Notes: a model not told the origin generated them from the sequence alone. A stretch of 64,000 nt of DNA from Rehmannia glutinosa (GCA_016081115.2 JABTTQ020002610.1:620030-684029), one strand, 5' to 3'. Positions 49,520 to 61,024 are shown, counted from the stretch's first letter. Numbers and translations are program-made.

Positions 49520-49856
49520 ATTAATATTGCTAAACCTTGCTGATAATAACATTGCTAAAAACAAGTGTTAAAACATGTTTAAAACATCAAAGGTGATAAG
49601 TCTTCCGCTAAACAAAACCAAATCAACTGAAAAGTTAAAGTTAGCTGACCCATCTGAGTTATACTATCAACAGCTAAGTCGAGTTTGTTGAGTGGGTAAC
49701 TTAGCTAAAGTAAGCCCACTTAGATGTCCCCCAAAGACTAAGCTGATTTGATTTAACTCTGTTAAAATTATTTTAAAAAGGACTAAAGTCGAGAATTTGG
49801 TAAGGTCTATTCAACACCCTCTTCTAAACCTTACAACTCACCCCTTGGGACCTACA
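49520..49856 (+). repeat. Fragment D LTR, 3' end only
   Basis: Aligns with the terminal part of the C LTR (AAGTCTTCCGCT, AGGACTAAAGTCGAGAA) and ends CCCCTTGGGACCTACA. The upstream four fifths of the LTR are missing. Confidence 0.85.
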
Positions 49857-49858
49857 AG

Positions 49859-49869
49859 TGGTATCAGAG
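49859..49869 (+). other. Fragment D primer binding site, initiator-Met tRNA type
   Basis: TGGTATCAGAG lies two bases after the LTR and is the intact form of the site that has lost one base in B and C. Confidence 0.9.
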
Positions 49870-49980
49870 TACTTGCTTTATTGAGTCTTCTGCACTGGTT
49901 AGTGAACTAGATCTCAATATTTTCAAAATATATAACACTTGAGTTTTCAAAGATTTTATTTTAAAAGCAAAGTTATTATC

Positions 49981-51009
49981 ATGGAAGCAAATCTAACTCG
50001 TATTCTCATGTTCACTGTCGACGAGTTTGATGATTGGAAAATCCACATGCAGACTCACCTATCAGCCTTACATGATAAAATGTGGCTAGTAATAGAAGAT
50101 GGGCCACTGCAAATCTTAAAGATCAACACTGCTATAAGAAGAGCACCACCAAGTGGAGGAGAATATGCTGCAGCAGAGCCCAGACCTGCCATGGTTGAAA
50201 AACCACGCTGGGAATGGACAAATGAAGATAGAAAAAGATACAACCTTGATAATGTTGCCAAGGACATCCTCTACAAAACATTGGACAAGGCTATGTTCAA
50301 CAAAGTCAAATCATGCAAATCAGTCAAAGAAATATGGGATAAGCTAACCCTGATTTGTGAAGCATCCGAACAAATCAAAGAGAATAAATTATCTGTTGTT
50401 GTTCAAAAATTTGAAAATTTTAAAATGCTTACAGGTGAGAGTCTGGGTCAGCTGGATGCCAGATTCATAGAAATTACAGATGAGCTTTCAGCTCTTGGGA
50501 AGGAGTACACTCAAGTGGAGATGTGCATGATGATTTTTAGAGCCCTCTCAACTGAGTGGGAAATGAAGCTCATGGCCCTGAGACATTCCATGGACCTCTT
50601 CAAAACATCAAATCATGAGTTGTTCTCAGATCTCAAAGCTTATCAATTTGAGTGGAGAAGAAACGGTCAAGTGGAAACAGATGTGCCCAAGACAGCTGCA
50701 TTGTTGGCCGGTGAAGGAAAGAAAGCTGAGCCAAAAGAAACAATTGACCAAGAGGAAATTGATCTCATGGTGAAAAGGTTCAACAAGTTCTTCAACAACA
50801 ACTATAAAAGAAACAAGTGTGAAACCTCCATAAGATATTCAGCACCTTCCAAAGCAAGGGAGAACAGGCCACCCAAGAGAGCTGAACATATTAGAGAACT
50901 GAGAGAGCTGACATGCAGAGAGCTGAAAACCTATGTTGGAACTGCGGACAACCAGGACACTGTTGTTGAATATTCTTATCCACCACTCAATAAATACATA
51001 AATGAATAG
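49981..51009 (+). pseudogene. Fragment D gag, 343-codon open frame, truncated before the end
   Basis: The ATG of MEANLTRILMFTVDEFDDWK matches the relatives' start; an upstream in-frame ATG at 49939 is less likely because it is not shared. The capsid-like domain is unbroken from residue 1 to about 300, including YNLDNVAKDILYKTLDKAMF, WDKLTLICEASEQIKENKLS and EEIDLMVKRFNKFF. It is the cleanest copia gag in the window. A frame change just before the zinc knuckle makes the ORF end in an alternate frame. The knuckle itself (CWNCGQPGH) survives out of frame near 50935. No protease or pol follows. Confidence 0.85.
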
Positions 51010-51160
51010 GATAGAAGATTCTTCACAGAGAGAAGACAAGAAAAGAAGAAAGCCTTGTTGGCTGAGGAGACTGCTAAATCAGCCAAGTGCAAAAAACCAG
51101 CAGACTCGGGAAATAGTGAAGCAAACTACTCAATTGATACTGAGGAAGAGGCCTTGATCT

Positions 51161-51204
51161 TAGCAAAAAAATTGTCACTATACAACATCGTATTATATGT
51201 TAAA
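51161..51204. other. Unassigned junction sequence
   Basis: Short stretch between fragment D and the duplicated block. It matches neither D's relatives nor the right-hand block. Confidence 0.4.
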
Positions 51205-52066
51205 AAAAAAGTCGGGGCCTCACATGTTTGTCAGCTAATGATTTGTTATTTTTCATAGTAGCCTATGTTTTTGTATATTGAAATCATCACTTTGCATGAT
51301 TTAAATGGATTTGTGTGGTTAAAACAACTCCGAAATTAATTACGTGATGTTCTGCAGTAGATGAAGTTTTGTCATGAAATTGATACAACACAAACAATTA
51401 TGGCCCAATAAGGTTTTTTTTTTATCTTTTATGAAAATGAAAATCAAACAAAAATAATAATGGAAAAAAGAAGAAGAAGAAAATGGTGGCATCTAATTCT
51501 AAAATATTCCTATTATTTGTTATATTTTTGCTCCTATGATACCTGATATGGAAAAATACAGAGATTTCGTGATGTCTTTAAATGTCTCTCTAATAAGGCA
51601 TAGTTTGGTAAATTGCTATATTCAAATCCAAACTATACTTTGGTATGTAGGCAAGCAAAATCAAAAGATTCAGTTAACTCCTAATCAGTTTTTATTATTT
51701 GAAACTCTGGTGTTCTACAGAATTATAATTTTCATGTTGAGTAACACAATCACAAATTATTGTATAAAAATAGTTAATTAGTTGTGCATGTACTTTCAAA
51801 AATTTACTTTAATTGTTTATTTAACTTTAATGCGTCTCAGATTTAGAATTACTAAATCAGTTATATATGGTAATACAGTTTTTAATATTTTTTTATATTT
51901 TAAAGCATGCATGTTTTTTTATTAGTTTAATTTAATGTCTCAAATCTCTAATATTAAATTATTTTTATCTAGATTTATTGTTTTCGGTATAAAAAGAAAT
52001 TAAAAGGAAATTTCAAAGATATAATATATCAAGTTTATAATTCACCAAATTTTTAGTTTGATTTTT
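51205..52066. repeat. Duplicated block, left copy, part 1
   Basis: Matches 61025-61905 over its whole length, for example AATCATCACTTTGCATGATT and GATACCTGATATGGAAAAA. It continues at 56262 after the solo LTR. No gene is seen. The right-hand copy lies in the intron of the PLATZ-like gene, so this is probably a duplicated piece of that intron. Confidence 0.8.
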
Positions 52067-52879
52067 TGTGAAGCCCCGATTTTTTCCGAGCTATTAATTG
52101 ATCCTTATTGTCGTTTATACTTTTGATCGACTACTTTACCGCGTCATTTTGACGGGTAATTATTAATAATATATACATTTTGTATTTTATTTCATTTTAT
52201 TTAATTACTTGTGATCATGATCTTTATTAATTCTATTCCTCATTTATGATCATTTGATTGATCATTAATACTATTTTTTATATTTATTAGTCACCTTAGA
52301 ATTTTAAGAGACTATTTATTTTAGAGACTTTTACCTTATAGAATTAAGAATTTGATTTAGATTAAGTGATCATGAGACTTACAAGTGATCAAGGAAATCA
52401 CTAAATATTTTGGAGATTGATATATTTCATCTATTATCATCAAATTTGGGACAAAAAAAAATATATGGAATTACCATATTGCCATTATAGTGGACGACCA
52501 TGGTGGATATTTTTGGAGTAAAAATATCATCCAACTCTTGTACACCTACACCTTATATTAGTCATCTTGTGTATAATTATACCATTAATTCAAACATTAT
52601 ACACATTATCTTATACATCAATTTTATATCATTAAATTCCCCAACATATCCTATTCTTCCCAACATTCTTCTTATTCCTCTCACCATTCCAATTTGACCC
52701 ATACCTTGACTCACCTTTTGTCTACATGCAAGAGACAAATTACAAGACACAAATTAATCAAAAAATTTCTTCCCTCTCTTCCCCAAAGTGGACGGCCATT
52801 AGGCCAAAATTTAACAAAAAATTTCATTTTTCACCCAACACCTTCATCTCTCAAGCTAATTCTCCTCCTTCTCTCTAAC

Positions 52880-53100
52880 CTCTCTCTAAGATTCATTCAC
52901 ATCTTCAAACATTCAAACACCAACTCTTCACATCTTCAAATCTTCAACATAAGTTCTTCATATCTTCAAGTACCACTTCTTCATATCTTCAAATATTCAA
53001 ACACAAGTCCTTCACATCTTCAAACCCATCTTCATAACTCCAAGAACATCTTCTTTCTAACATCAAACATACTTCCTTTCTTCAAACATCTAAACCAAAC
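52880..53100 (+). repeat. Degenerate TTCACATCTTCAAA tandem array inside the solo LTR
   Basis: About ten imperfect copies of a TTCA(C/T)ATCTTCAA motif at irregular spacing form a pyrimidine-rich tract. It gives a spurious low-complexity Ser/His/Leu ORF. It may be a U3 enhancer-like array. Confidence 0.7.
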
Positions 53101-55534
53101 AAACAATCTTACCACTAAAACTCAAAAATTCGAACACCCCATTTCTTAAGGTAAGAAATTTCACTCCTCAATCCAACTTAAATTCTTACTACTCATCACC
53201 TTCTTCTTTTAACTTAAGTTATATTTTGGATTTTGAGGTACTTAGAAGACCACTTGGAGACATGCATGCATGGTGGTGAATTTTAGAAGACTTGAAGAAG
53301 AACTAGTAGAGAATTTGGACTACAAGGTAAGAATTGGACACTAAAGCCCTTCTTTCTTCTTCTTCCTATTTTTGTTTTTCAAATTTTAACACCCTTTTTT
53401 TTCATTTTTGAGAAATAGGGGCTGACCTTAGGTGATTTTGGAGTTGAACCAAAATTTCCAATTTTCAGCTTCAACTAGTCTCCAAACACCTACTACACAA
53501 GGTAAAGTGTAGTCCTTCTCCTTTCCTTATTTTCTTCTTTTTCACCTTAATTTTTCTCTCATTTTTCTAACTTCATGATATTTTTTGAATTAGGGGCTGA
53601 CCTAAGAAGCCTCATCCAAAAATTGTGAAATTATCCTTTTATTTCACAATTTCCAATTTTAAGGTGGGTGGAAAAATATTTTCCAACTTTTAGGTGTTTT
53701 GATTAAATGCATGTAGAAAATTTGATCATGAGCCTTGAGATATATATATAATCTATGTATTGCATGTCAATTTTATATAGCAAATCATGAAAATTCTCAA
53801 GAGTTGCTCAAAATTACTATTTATTGAATTTTAGGTGCATGCATGTACACTTTAATGTTTTAATTGATGAATTCTTGTATGTATTGGACATGCATGTGTA
53901 TGATCTTTAAATCTATGTTTTGGATGACTTATAACTTGGACAAGTCGAGCATAATTGATTAAATTCCAATTTTGGACTTAAAAATGCAAAAATGGAAAGT
54001 TGGTGGACTAAATTGCAAGAAAATGAAAGTTAAAGGACCCCTCTGCAAATTTCGAATTTTGAGACTGTACTCAGGTTCAAAAATGACTTTTGGACATTTT
54101 AATAAAGTTTTAAGAGTTTTAAGATAAATAAAATCAACCTTTAAAAGCCCAAGGACTAGATTGTAAAATTTTGAAAGTTTAAGGGCTACTTTGCAATTTT
54201 TAAAACTGTACCAGACCTTAACTTTAAAATTTAAAATTTTTACTCTTAAGGTATCGGGAATTACATATTTTAAAAGTATTCCAAAAATCCAAGTGGTTAG
54301 GGCTTGGAAAACAATTTTTCTAAAATTGAGGGACTAATGTGTAAAATACTAAACTTGAGGACCCAAATGAAATTTCCAGGACTTATGCAGCCCATGCACC
54401 TGTAAATACTAACTTAACTATAACTTAATTATATTTTGGACCCAAGGTTCAAATTTCATAACAATTGGACCCCTAAAAGCCTTAAAGACAATTATTTCAA
54501 AATGGGACAAAAATGATATTTTCAAAAGTTAAAGGACCTACACATATTTCTTTTAAAAACTGCTTTTGTCCCAATATCCTACTAACCTTAGTGACATTTT
54601 TCAACTAGAATCACATTAAAAGCCCTTCCGGTTTGTGAGTTCCGAATTTTTAAAACCTAAGGTCCAATGTGAGAATTTTACAAAATCTCGACTTCAAAAT
54701 TTTAAAACCTGAATCTCTGGACAATTTGGAGAATTTAGGAACTGACCTCTTAATTTTTCAAAGTCGGGATATTTATTTATTCAATTTTTAACCCCAAAAG
54801 TGTTAGTTTTTACAAAACGGGGCTAAATTACAATTTTTCTTTTATAAAGGACCTAACTCAAATTATTTTCTCTTTTACTAAAATAGCCTAGACCCTCTGC
54901 CTTGGAGATTTAATATTAAAGTATTTTATTTTCTCAAAACCCTTGACTTATCGGATCAATTTGACCGATTAATACCCGATCGCGGAGCGACTTCCTCACC
55001 TTGCGAATTGAATCTATAACGGGACTTATGTCCCACCTAATATTTCAAGATATCGAAGATTGCTTATCCTTCCGATGATCATCTTCATCCAAATACTCCA
55101 CCAACGCCATAATTGTCACTCGCGTTTTTCAAAAAGTTTCCTAAAACTGCTTCCCTGAATCAATAATACTCGACTGCCTGGTTGACTGTCTGTAATTGTA
55201 ATTACTTTCTTGCCTGAGTCAACTTGGTGTGTCGAGCTCACAGTCGGAATGGATACGTCGGGATGGAACCGGCAGCTCGGCCGCTATTCACTCTTCCGCC
55301 CCAGCGCCCTAATCCCGCAATCGAAGGACGGAGTTTGTCCAAGGAAGCGGGTCGAAGATCGAGGTATAATCATGATTATGACAGAGATCCGAGCCTTGCA
55401 AACTCCACTTTGGATTTTGTCTTTGCCTACGGAGCGATAAGGTGCCGGTCTTGGACCATACCGACCGGGAGTTACAAGGAAGAACGAAGGAATCGTTATC
55501 CGATCCACACGATTAGGAGTTATCGGACCGTTTT

Positions 55535-55655
55535 GGTTGGCGTTACATTTTGACGCAACCGCTTACCGTATTGCATTGGTTGGCGCTACAAATCCGTGAC
55601 GCAACCATTATTTGCCTTGCATAGGATTGGCGTTACACTTCCGCACGCAATCCTA
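55535..55655. repeat. Three tandem stem-loops in the solo LTR
   Basis: Three consecutive inverted repeats lie at 55535-55560, 55578-55606 and 55622-55655. The first two pair GGTTG(G)CG with CGCAACC. The third pairs TAGGATTG(G)CG with CGCAATCCTA. Each has one unpaired G in the left arm and an 11-15 base loop. The paired changes in the third preserve the stem. Confidence 0.75.
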
Positions 55656-56256
55656 CCGCTCATGATCAATCATAGTGCCGTGTGACCATGAATCGCTTTT
55701 CTTGAATCGTATAAATATACTATTGCATTATTTTATCACAACGCTTTGAATCGTGTGTGAATTCATGCATCATACTCACGTATTTTCATATAATTGTTTT
55801 CTCGCATTAACTATATTGCGCCACACTTGCACACGATCACCCCATCCACTGAGATTTCTGTCTCATCCCCACCTATTTTCTAACCTTAGATGAGGATTTC
55901 GTTGAAGATGCTGAACCGGCTCTGGATTGAGACCTTGTACTACGCTTGTTGGATTTACTATTTCTTGTGGTTGATTGGACTCTTTTCTTATGTTGTTGTC
56001 GGATTTTTGTATTTCGTTCCATTCGGGTTTGTAATTAAGGGGCGTAGGACCCTTTGACTTTAAGTTGCTATTTTGTTGATTTTCGGGTTGTAATTTGGAT
56101 GATGGATTGTAGACTTTAAGTTGTAACTTGTATCCGTTATTTATTTCATTGCTATTTAGACTCTGTCTCATTGGGTTCTCGTTGATATTTGTCTGGATTG
56201 TTTGGTTATTGTATTTAAGTTGTGGATCGTCGTCGCGTCCCGTTTGGGGCGTGACA

Positions 56257-56565
56257 TTTTTTTTACAGTTTTTACCAAATTAATTACCTTAAATGATCTA
56301 ACTTTTTAGTTTTTGTTTGTTAAACCTAATATGCCAAGCAAAACTCTGATTAAACTACAAGTAGTAAAACAAAGTTACTGCATACGAATCAACAAATATT
56401 GTACGATATCAAACATCTATTAGTACAAGATGAATCTTATTAATAAGAAGAAAAAACACGTGATTAATTTCATGCCAATACATGGACCCATAAAAATGTC
56501 ATATGCAAATGTACTTTGTCTATTTTATAGGTTCCCCAACCCGAAATCCATTTCATATAAGCTTA
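56257..56565. repeat. Duplicated block, left copy, part 2
   Basis: After the TTTTT duplication the block resumes: TTTACCAAATTAATTACC through ATAAGCTTAATCACGAC matches 61917-62210. It is then interrupted by the MITE. No gene is seen. Confidence 0.8.
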
Positions 56566-56573
56566 ATCACGAC

Positions 56574-56768
56574 CAATGGCGTAGCCAGGAAATAAATGGG
56601 GGTGGGCCGATACACGAAATTGGGGTGTGCCAGATAAAAACTTCAAAAAAATACCATGTAAATATTAAATAAAAAAAATTCTAAAAAAAATTTACCTATA
56701 AATTTTTTTTTTAAAAAAAATGGGGGGGGGCCAGGGCCCAGGTTGGCCCCCCCCTGGCTACGCCAGTG
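56574..56768. mobile_element. hAT-type MITE, 195 bp, with 8-bp target duplication
   Basis: The ends CAATGGCGTAGCCAGG and CCTGGCTACGCCAGTG are 16-base inverted repeats with one mismatch. ATCACGAC occurs directly on both sides (56566-56573 and 56769-56776). An eight-base duplication and CA...TG ends point to the hAT superfamily. The interior is AT-rich with G-runs and has no coding capacity. The right-hand block copy lacks the element. Confidence 0.85.
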
Positions 56769-56776
56769 ATCACGAC

Positions 56777-56945
56777 AAGTTACACTCCAAACTATGGTCA
56801 TTTGCCTCCTGTACTACACAAGGTTTGCATACAACCCATTCTGTGGGGCAAAATCATCTTTTACATCAAACTTGTTCAATGTTATTACAATTTGTCATAT
56901 GAACCTTTCATGATTTTAACTTTGCTATCTAAACTTAGGTTGGAA
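56777..56945. repeat. Single arm of an inverted-repeat element, left block copy
   Basis: Matches the left arm of the inverted-repeat element at 62287-62475 (for example TCATTTGCCTC and TTTGCATACAACC). The AT-rich centre and second arm are absent here. Confidence 0.7.
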
Positions 56946-58644
56946 AGAAAATAACCTATTCAATGTTTTGACCGAATTTCTCATAGACGACGTCAAACTG
57001 ATTCTGCTGAATTTTGCGGATAACCCAAAGAAACAAGGAACCTAACAACTTAGTCATTTGTTATATAATTTTTTTTAATTGTTTAATAAGTATATCTTTA
57101 CTCTTTAGCATGCATACAATTCCGTATAAAATCAATCTTAAAATTATTAGTTGTAGAAAACCAAGTTGAATTAATGTAGGAGATTTTGTGTAAATTGAAG
57201 CTTTAGATGAATGCATGATAAAATCACATGATTGATTACGACATGATAGCTGCCCTTTCTTGATAAACTCATTAAAATTTGCTAATCATAAACTATGACC
57301 CATCTTCACAATTTTCTATTCCAATTTATTTTACCACATTCAGCCTAAGGTTAGAAGATTCATGTTTGGCCTAGGCATGGCGTGGAAACTAGCTTATAAA
57401 TACTTGTTGTAGACATTTTTTTATACAATTGCTCGAATATTTTTCCATTTTGCATATTTGTAAAATTATTCTTATTAGAAAGCTTACGACATGCTCTTCA
57501 ATTCCTATTAAATTTGTTTTTCTTTTTCTTTTTCTTTAACGAAACAATAGTAATTATTATTTAGACCTCTATCCACTTAGCTATTTAACTTGTTGAAATG
57601 TTTACTTAGTAATATATACATTTTTTTCTTTTAGACCAACATAGAGCAAATCCATGCATTTTTCAAACATATTTGACTCCAAATTCACTTAAAAACACAT
57701 ACGGAGCTTAATTAAAAAACTATTTTCTCTATTTTTGATCCTTACATAAAGATATGATCTCCTATTGCTTTTGGTATGATTGAAACCATAATTAAAGTTT
57801 TGTCTTTTGTTTTTCCAGTGATTTATCTACTTCATGAGCTATGTCAATCTAATGGTTATGAAACATAAATTATCTTTTCCACTCCCAAATATATAATTTG
57901 AGGTTACATAAACTTTATTATGTATTGTATAAGACATAAAGTAAATCATATCTTATTTAAACTCTCCACATATTCATGAGACGACAAACTTTCTCTTCTT
58001 ATGAATAATAGTAATCTTGTGGATGGAATAAGTAAAACAAATGGAAAGAACAATGATTACATAAAGACAATAACAAGTTTCTTTGTCAACATTCAATGTA
58101 TAAACAACAAATGGAAAGGTATTTGATGACATGGAGCAATAAATATCCACAACAATACTAATTCACCACAATCATATTTCTTCCATCGAGCACAAGTCTA
58201 TTAAATCTAATGAAATATTACATTTTGTAGGCCAAAATTATTTAATATTTAATTTTCTTCATGATTCGTTCAATATAATAATAATTTTGAGTAATCTACA
58301 AGTTTCAAAGATATATTTGAAAAGACTAATTATCTTATTCTGAATACCAATACAAATAGTCCAGATGAGAAAGGGTCGATACTGAAGTGGATCCAATTAA
58401 ATGGAAATGCATTTGATAAGAGAGTACACATTTCCAGATAATTTTCGTTTTTGATTTCCCACAAATCAGAAGTACTAAAATCGAGAGGATTCTATAGTTA
58501 CAATACTAGTTTTACAAAATGTGATTATCACGGGACCTTTTAACTATTGTTCTACAGTAACATGAACAATTTTGCGTGCCCTTTTACTCTTGTCATGCAT
58601 CGGGCATGCAAATATATCTGGTTGCAATTTTTCGTGTGATAGAT
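56946..58644. other. AT-rich intergenic stretch, nothing recognised
   Basis: About 1.7 kb with no credible ORF, RNA gene, LTR or clear inverted repeat. It does not match other parts of the window that I can see. Confidence 0.5.
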
Positions 58645-60690
58645 AATGAAAAATAATACGTTGAGAGTAATCAAACTATAGTTTGCTTTTTAAGTACAAG
58701 TAGCTTCTTGATGTTTTTGCCAATGTATAAATTTCATAAATGCAATCATCATTCTGCCCTCTTGAAAGGCATTTAGGTTATGTCATAGAACGTTAAATAA
58801 TTACGTGATGATTTGCATTAGATGAAAATTCCCGTACACATGATCCAATTACTCAAAACGTGCATCTACAATAAATCTTTCAATTATGATGGAAAGACGA
58901 CAAACACAACAAAGAGAAACGAAATAAGGGATCAATGGTATTAAATCTGGAAATATTTGTTGTCCTTAAGGGGTGGCGGCGGTAATTCGTTCATTCTTCC
59001 ATACTTCTTACTATGGAAATTTTTTGTGCCTTGATATCAAAAAATGATGGATACTTTCATGTATGTGTGTCTTTTAAATGTTTTCATGTATTGAAATGGA
59101 TATATTAATTTAGGACAAAACTATGTGTACTAAAAGTAACTACTAAATTATATTTTTTGAATATGAATCATTGACACATCAAAGAAAATTTTGTAGATCA
59201 TGCACGGTGTTACATCATATTGTAAATGGATTTTATAGAATATGTGAAAAAACGAGTGATTAATTCCTATATATGTATATAGAATGTATGAACATGTCAA
59301 ATACCTTCCCATATGCAATATATATGTTTCAAAATATTTTAAAAATAACATGAGTATCAATATCCTTGCAATTTCTTTTGAAAAAATAATTGTTTGCAAC
59401 CTGAACTTTGACTAGTTTTACACTTTTCAATCTATTATTTGTTTTTGCAACTAACAACCGGAAGTTTTTCATTTTGCAACCTCCAACCAGCCGGAGTTTT
59501 AATATTGTAAGAATTTTCCTGGAATATTCCGAGCCACGTGGGTGAATGTTCTTGGAATATTACTTCACTGATAACCGAAGGAATATATAGCAACCCAAGA
59601 AATCAATTACACCATCTCTTAATGAAGGCGTTGAATCTAAGGAAGCAAGCGTAACGAGTAGATGTAGGAAAATTGGAAAACTCATATATATGACAAAGAT
59701 ATATGTTTCTCAAGAGAAATATTTGCTAAACGATCTACAACAGCATTTCCCTTCCTGATAAATATGTGACAACTTAACATGAATTAAGCGTGCAAGAGCT
59801 TTTATACGAAGAATCATATCTTGAAATTCCCAACAAAGTGGAATATATATCTGAATAAGCTTCAACTCGACTATTGAATTGGATTTCACCCAAATATTAG
59901 ACAAGTTTCGTGAAAAGAAAAGTTCCCCAACCAAAATCTCCTTTATTTCAGCAAAAACGGAGTAATCTTCTCAAGGAAGCATGAGAAACCAACCAATATA
60001 TTGTCGTTATAATCTCATAGGACACCACCATAACTTCCACGAGCCCCTGGTTACCACGTGAAGCACGATCCATGTTTAACCTAAACCACCCCAAATCGGT
60101 TTACGCCACTACACTTGAGTCATCTTAGAAGGTTTAGTTGATGGCATTTTAATTTGTATACCCATAAAATTAGCTTCACTCATATCCCCACACCAAGAAA
60201 TTTGTGGAGCTATGCGGAGGTAATGAAGAATTTGATAAGCCACCCACTTAAAAAAGAAGCAACGGATATAATAATGAACCACTTCGATGACGCCAAATAA
60301 TCCATAACGCGAAAAGCGGAAGAACAAAACGGTCCACCTAGAGGCAAGGAAATTCTCCAAGTTTCAAAAATTAAGTATGAAGTATAAGAAAACATCTGTG
60401 ATACAATGTAAAACTTAGAAGAACTATATTGTGAAAACAAATATATAGCTCAAATAGATATAGTCGTCTCTCTCACATTAATAGTCATGCTTATAGATTT
60501 AATTTTAATGAATGAAAACATAACACTTGAAATATTCACCTAGTCAATCAAAAATCTGTAGAGTAGGAATAGTGGGTTACTAAAGAAATAGAAACAATAA
60601 TAATTACATAAAAACAATGGTAATTAATTGTTCAGCATTTATTAATGGACAACCAAATATAGGTAATTTGTTGAGATGGCACATTAATTA
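58645..60690. repeat. Host repeat unit 4, diverged and interrupted
   Basis: The first part (58645-58960) matches the end of units 1 and 2 (GAGAGTAATCAAACTATAG, ATGATTTGCATTAGATG). A joining segment (59000-59120) matches 40855-40985. The start of the next unit follows (59120-59370), and its continuation lies at 60400-60690 beyond a LINE relic. End-joined-to-start order shows head-to-tail arrangement here too. It is more diverged than units 1-3. No gene is seen. Confidence 0.7.
59372..60396 (-). pseudogene. LINE-type retrotransposon relic with RNase H domain
   Basis: The minus strand encodes a piece ending in RLIHVKLSHIYQEG, the motif that in plant LINEs normally reads SHIYREGN with an Asp/Leu-rich end, and an upstream NIWVKSNSIVELKLIQ that fits the RNase H central strand. 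Another minus-strand piece near 60110-60360 (MSEANFMGIQIKMPSTKPSK) may be the linker between the RT and RNase H parts. The catalytic residues are mostly lost and frames are broken. It interrupts host unit 4. The first 180 or so bases at the low-coordinate side may be unrelated AT-rich sequence. Confidence 0.6.
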
Positions 60691-60910
60691 CCCAAATTAA
60701 TACAGATTTATCATAAATTAGAATTTTCTCATATAATTTTAGTTACGGGGAGTAAGAACTGTTTTGTGCATAAATATGTGTTAATATTTTATTTTCAAAA
60801 CTACTTCAGCCTCAAGAAGTAGATTAAACAGTAATAGTGTTGCTCTTTATTTCAAATTACTTCACTTTCACAAGAATTCCTTTAGAGTTGGGTTGGAAAA
60901 TTCCTAGAAA
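60691..60910 (+). promoter_or_regulatory. Putative promoter and 5' leader of the PLATZ-like gene
   Basis: AT-rich sequence upstream of the proposed first exon, containing a TAAATATG context near 60771 that could act as a TATA element, followed by a CT-rich leader. This rests on the exon model only; no transcript evidence is available. Confidence 0.35.
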
Positions 60911-60949
60911 ATGAGTTCTTCTTCTATTGATCCAGCCTCACGACAACAG
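60911..60949 (+). CDS. PLATZ-like gene, exon 1 (13 codons)
   Basis: The exon reads MSSSSIDPASRQQ and is followed by a good donor, CAG|GTGTGT. It ends in phase 0. The next PLATZ-coding exon at 63843 also begins in phase 0 behind an AG, so the two join without shifting the frame. A very short first exon before the zinc-binding domain is common in PLATZ genes. The Ser-rich start has no homology value by itself, so the call depends on the downstream exon and splice sites. Other ATG-containing first exons in the long intron cannot be excluded. Confidence 0.5.
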
Positions 60950-61024
60950 GTGTGTAGGAATTACCAAATGCATTTCTTTTTTTTTTGGCATACATGTTGA
61001 GATTTCTTGTTTTTTATGACCTAC

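Larger units (their letters stand above)
49520..51160 (+). mobile_element. Fragment D: partial Sirevirus-like copia element (LTR end, PBS, gag)
   Basis: Contains only the last 337 or so bases of an LTR, an intact primer site and gag. It stops in the acidic region after EEEALI. Both ends are truncated and no target duplication is visible, so it is a deletion relic or was carried here by rearrangement. It is related to A, B and C but distinct from each, and keeps CAG/CTG sites intact. Confidence 0.85.
52067..56256 (+). mobile_element. Solo LTR of a Ty3/gypsy-type retrotransposon, 4.19 kb
   Basis: The segment begins TGTGAAGCCCCGATTTTTTC and ends GTTTGGGGCGTGACA, TG...CA ends of the style found in large plant gypsy LTRs. 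It sits exactly between two sequences that are continuous in the right-hand block copy, with TTTTT on both sides as the target duplication. No primer site, gag or pol is present, so it is a solo LTR left by recombination. The size suggests a Tekay- or Retand-like lineage, but no protein is available to confirm that. Orientation is inferred from the end sequences. ORFs inside it are not credible genes. Confidence 0.8.

Noticed and set aside
52694..53149. A 151-codon ORF
   Set aside because: It is a translation of the degenerate TTCACATCTTC array; composition alone explains it.
55224..55553. A 109-codon ORF in the solo LTR
   Set aside because: It sits within an LTR with defined ends, overlaps other frames of similar length and shows no recognisable domain.
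56574..56768. SINE instead of MITE
   Set aside because: There is no poly-A or pol III box pair, while inverted ends and an 8-bp duplication are clear.
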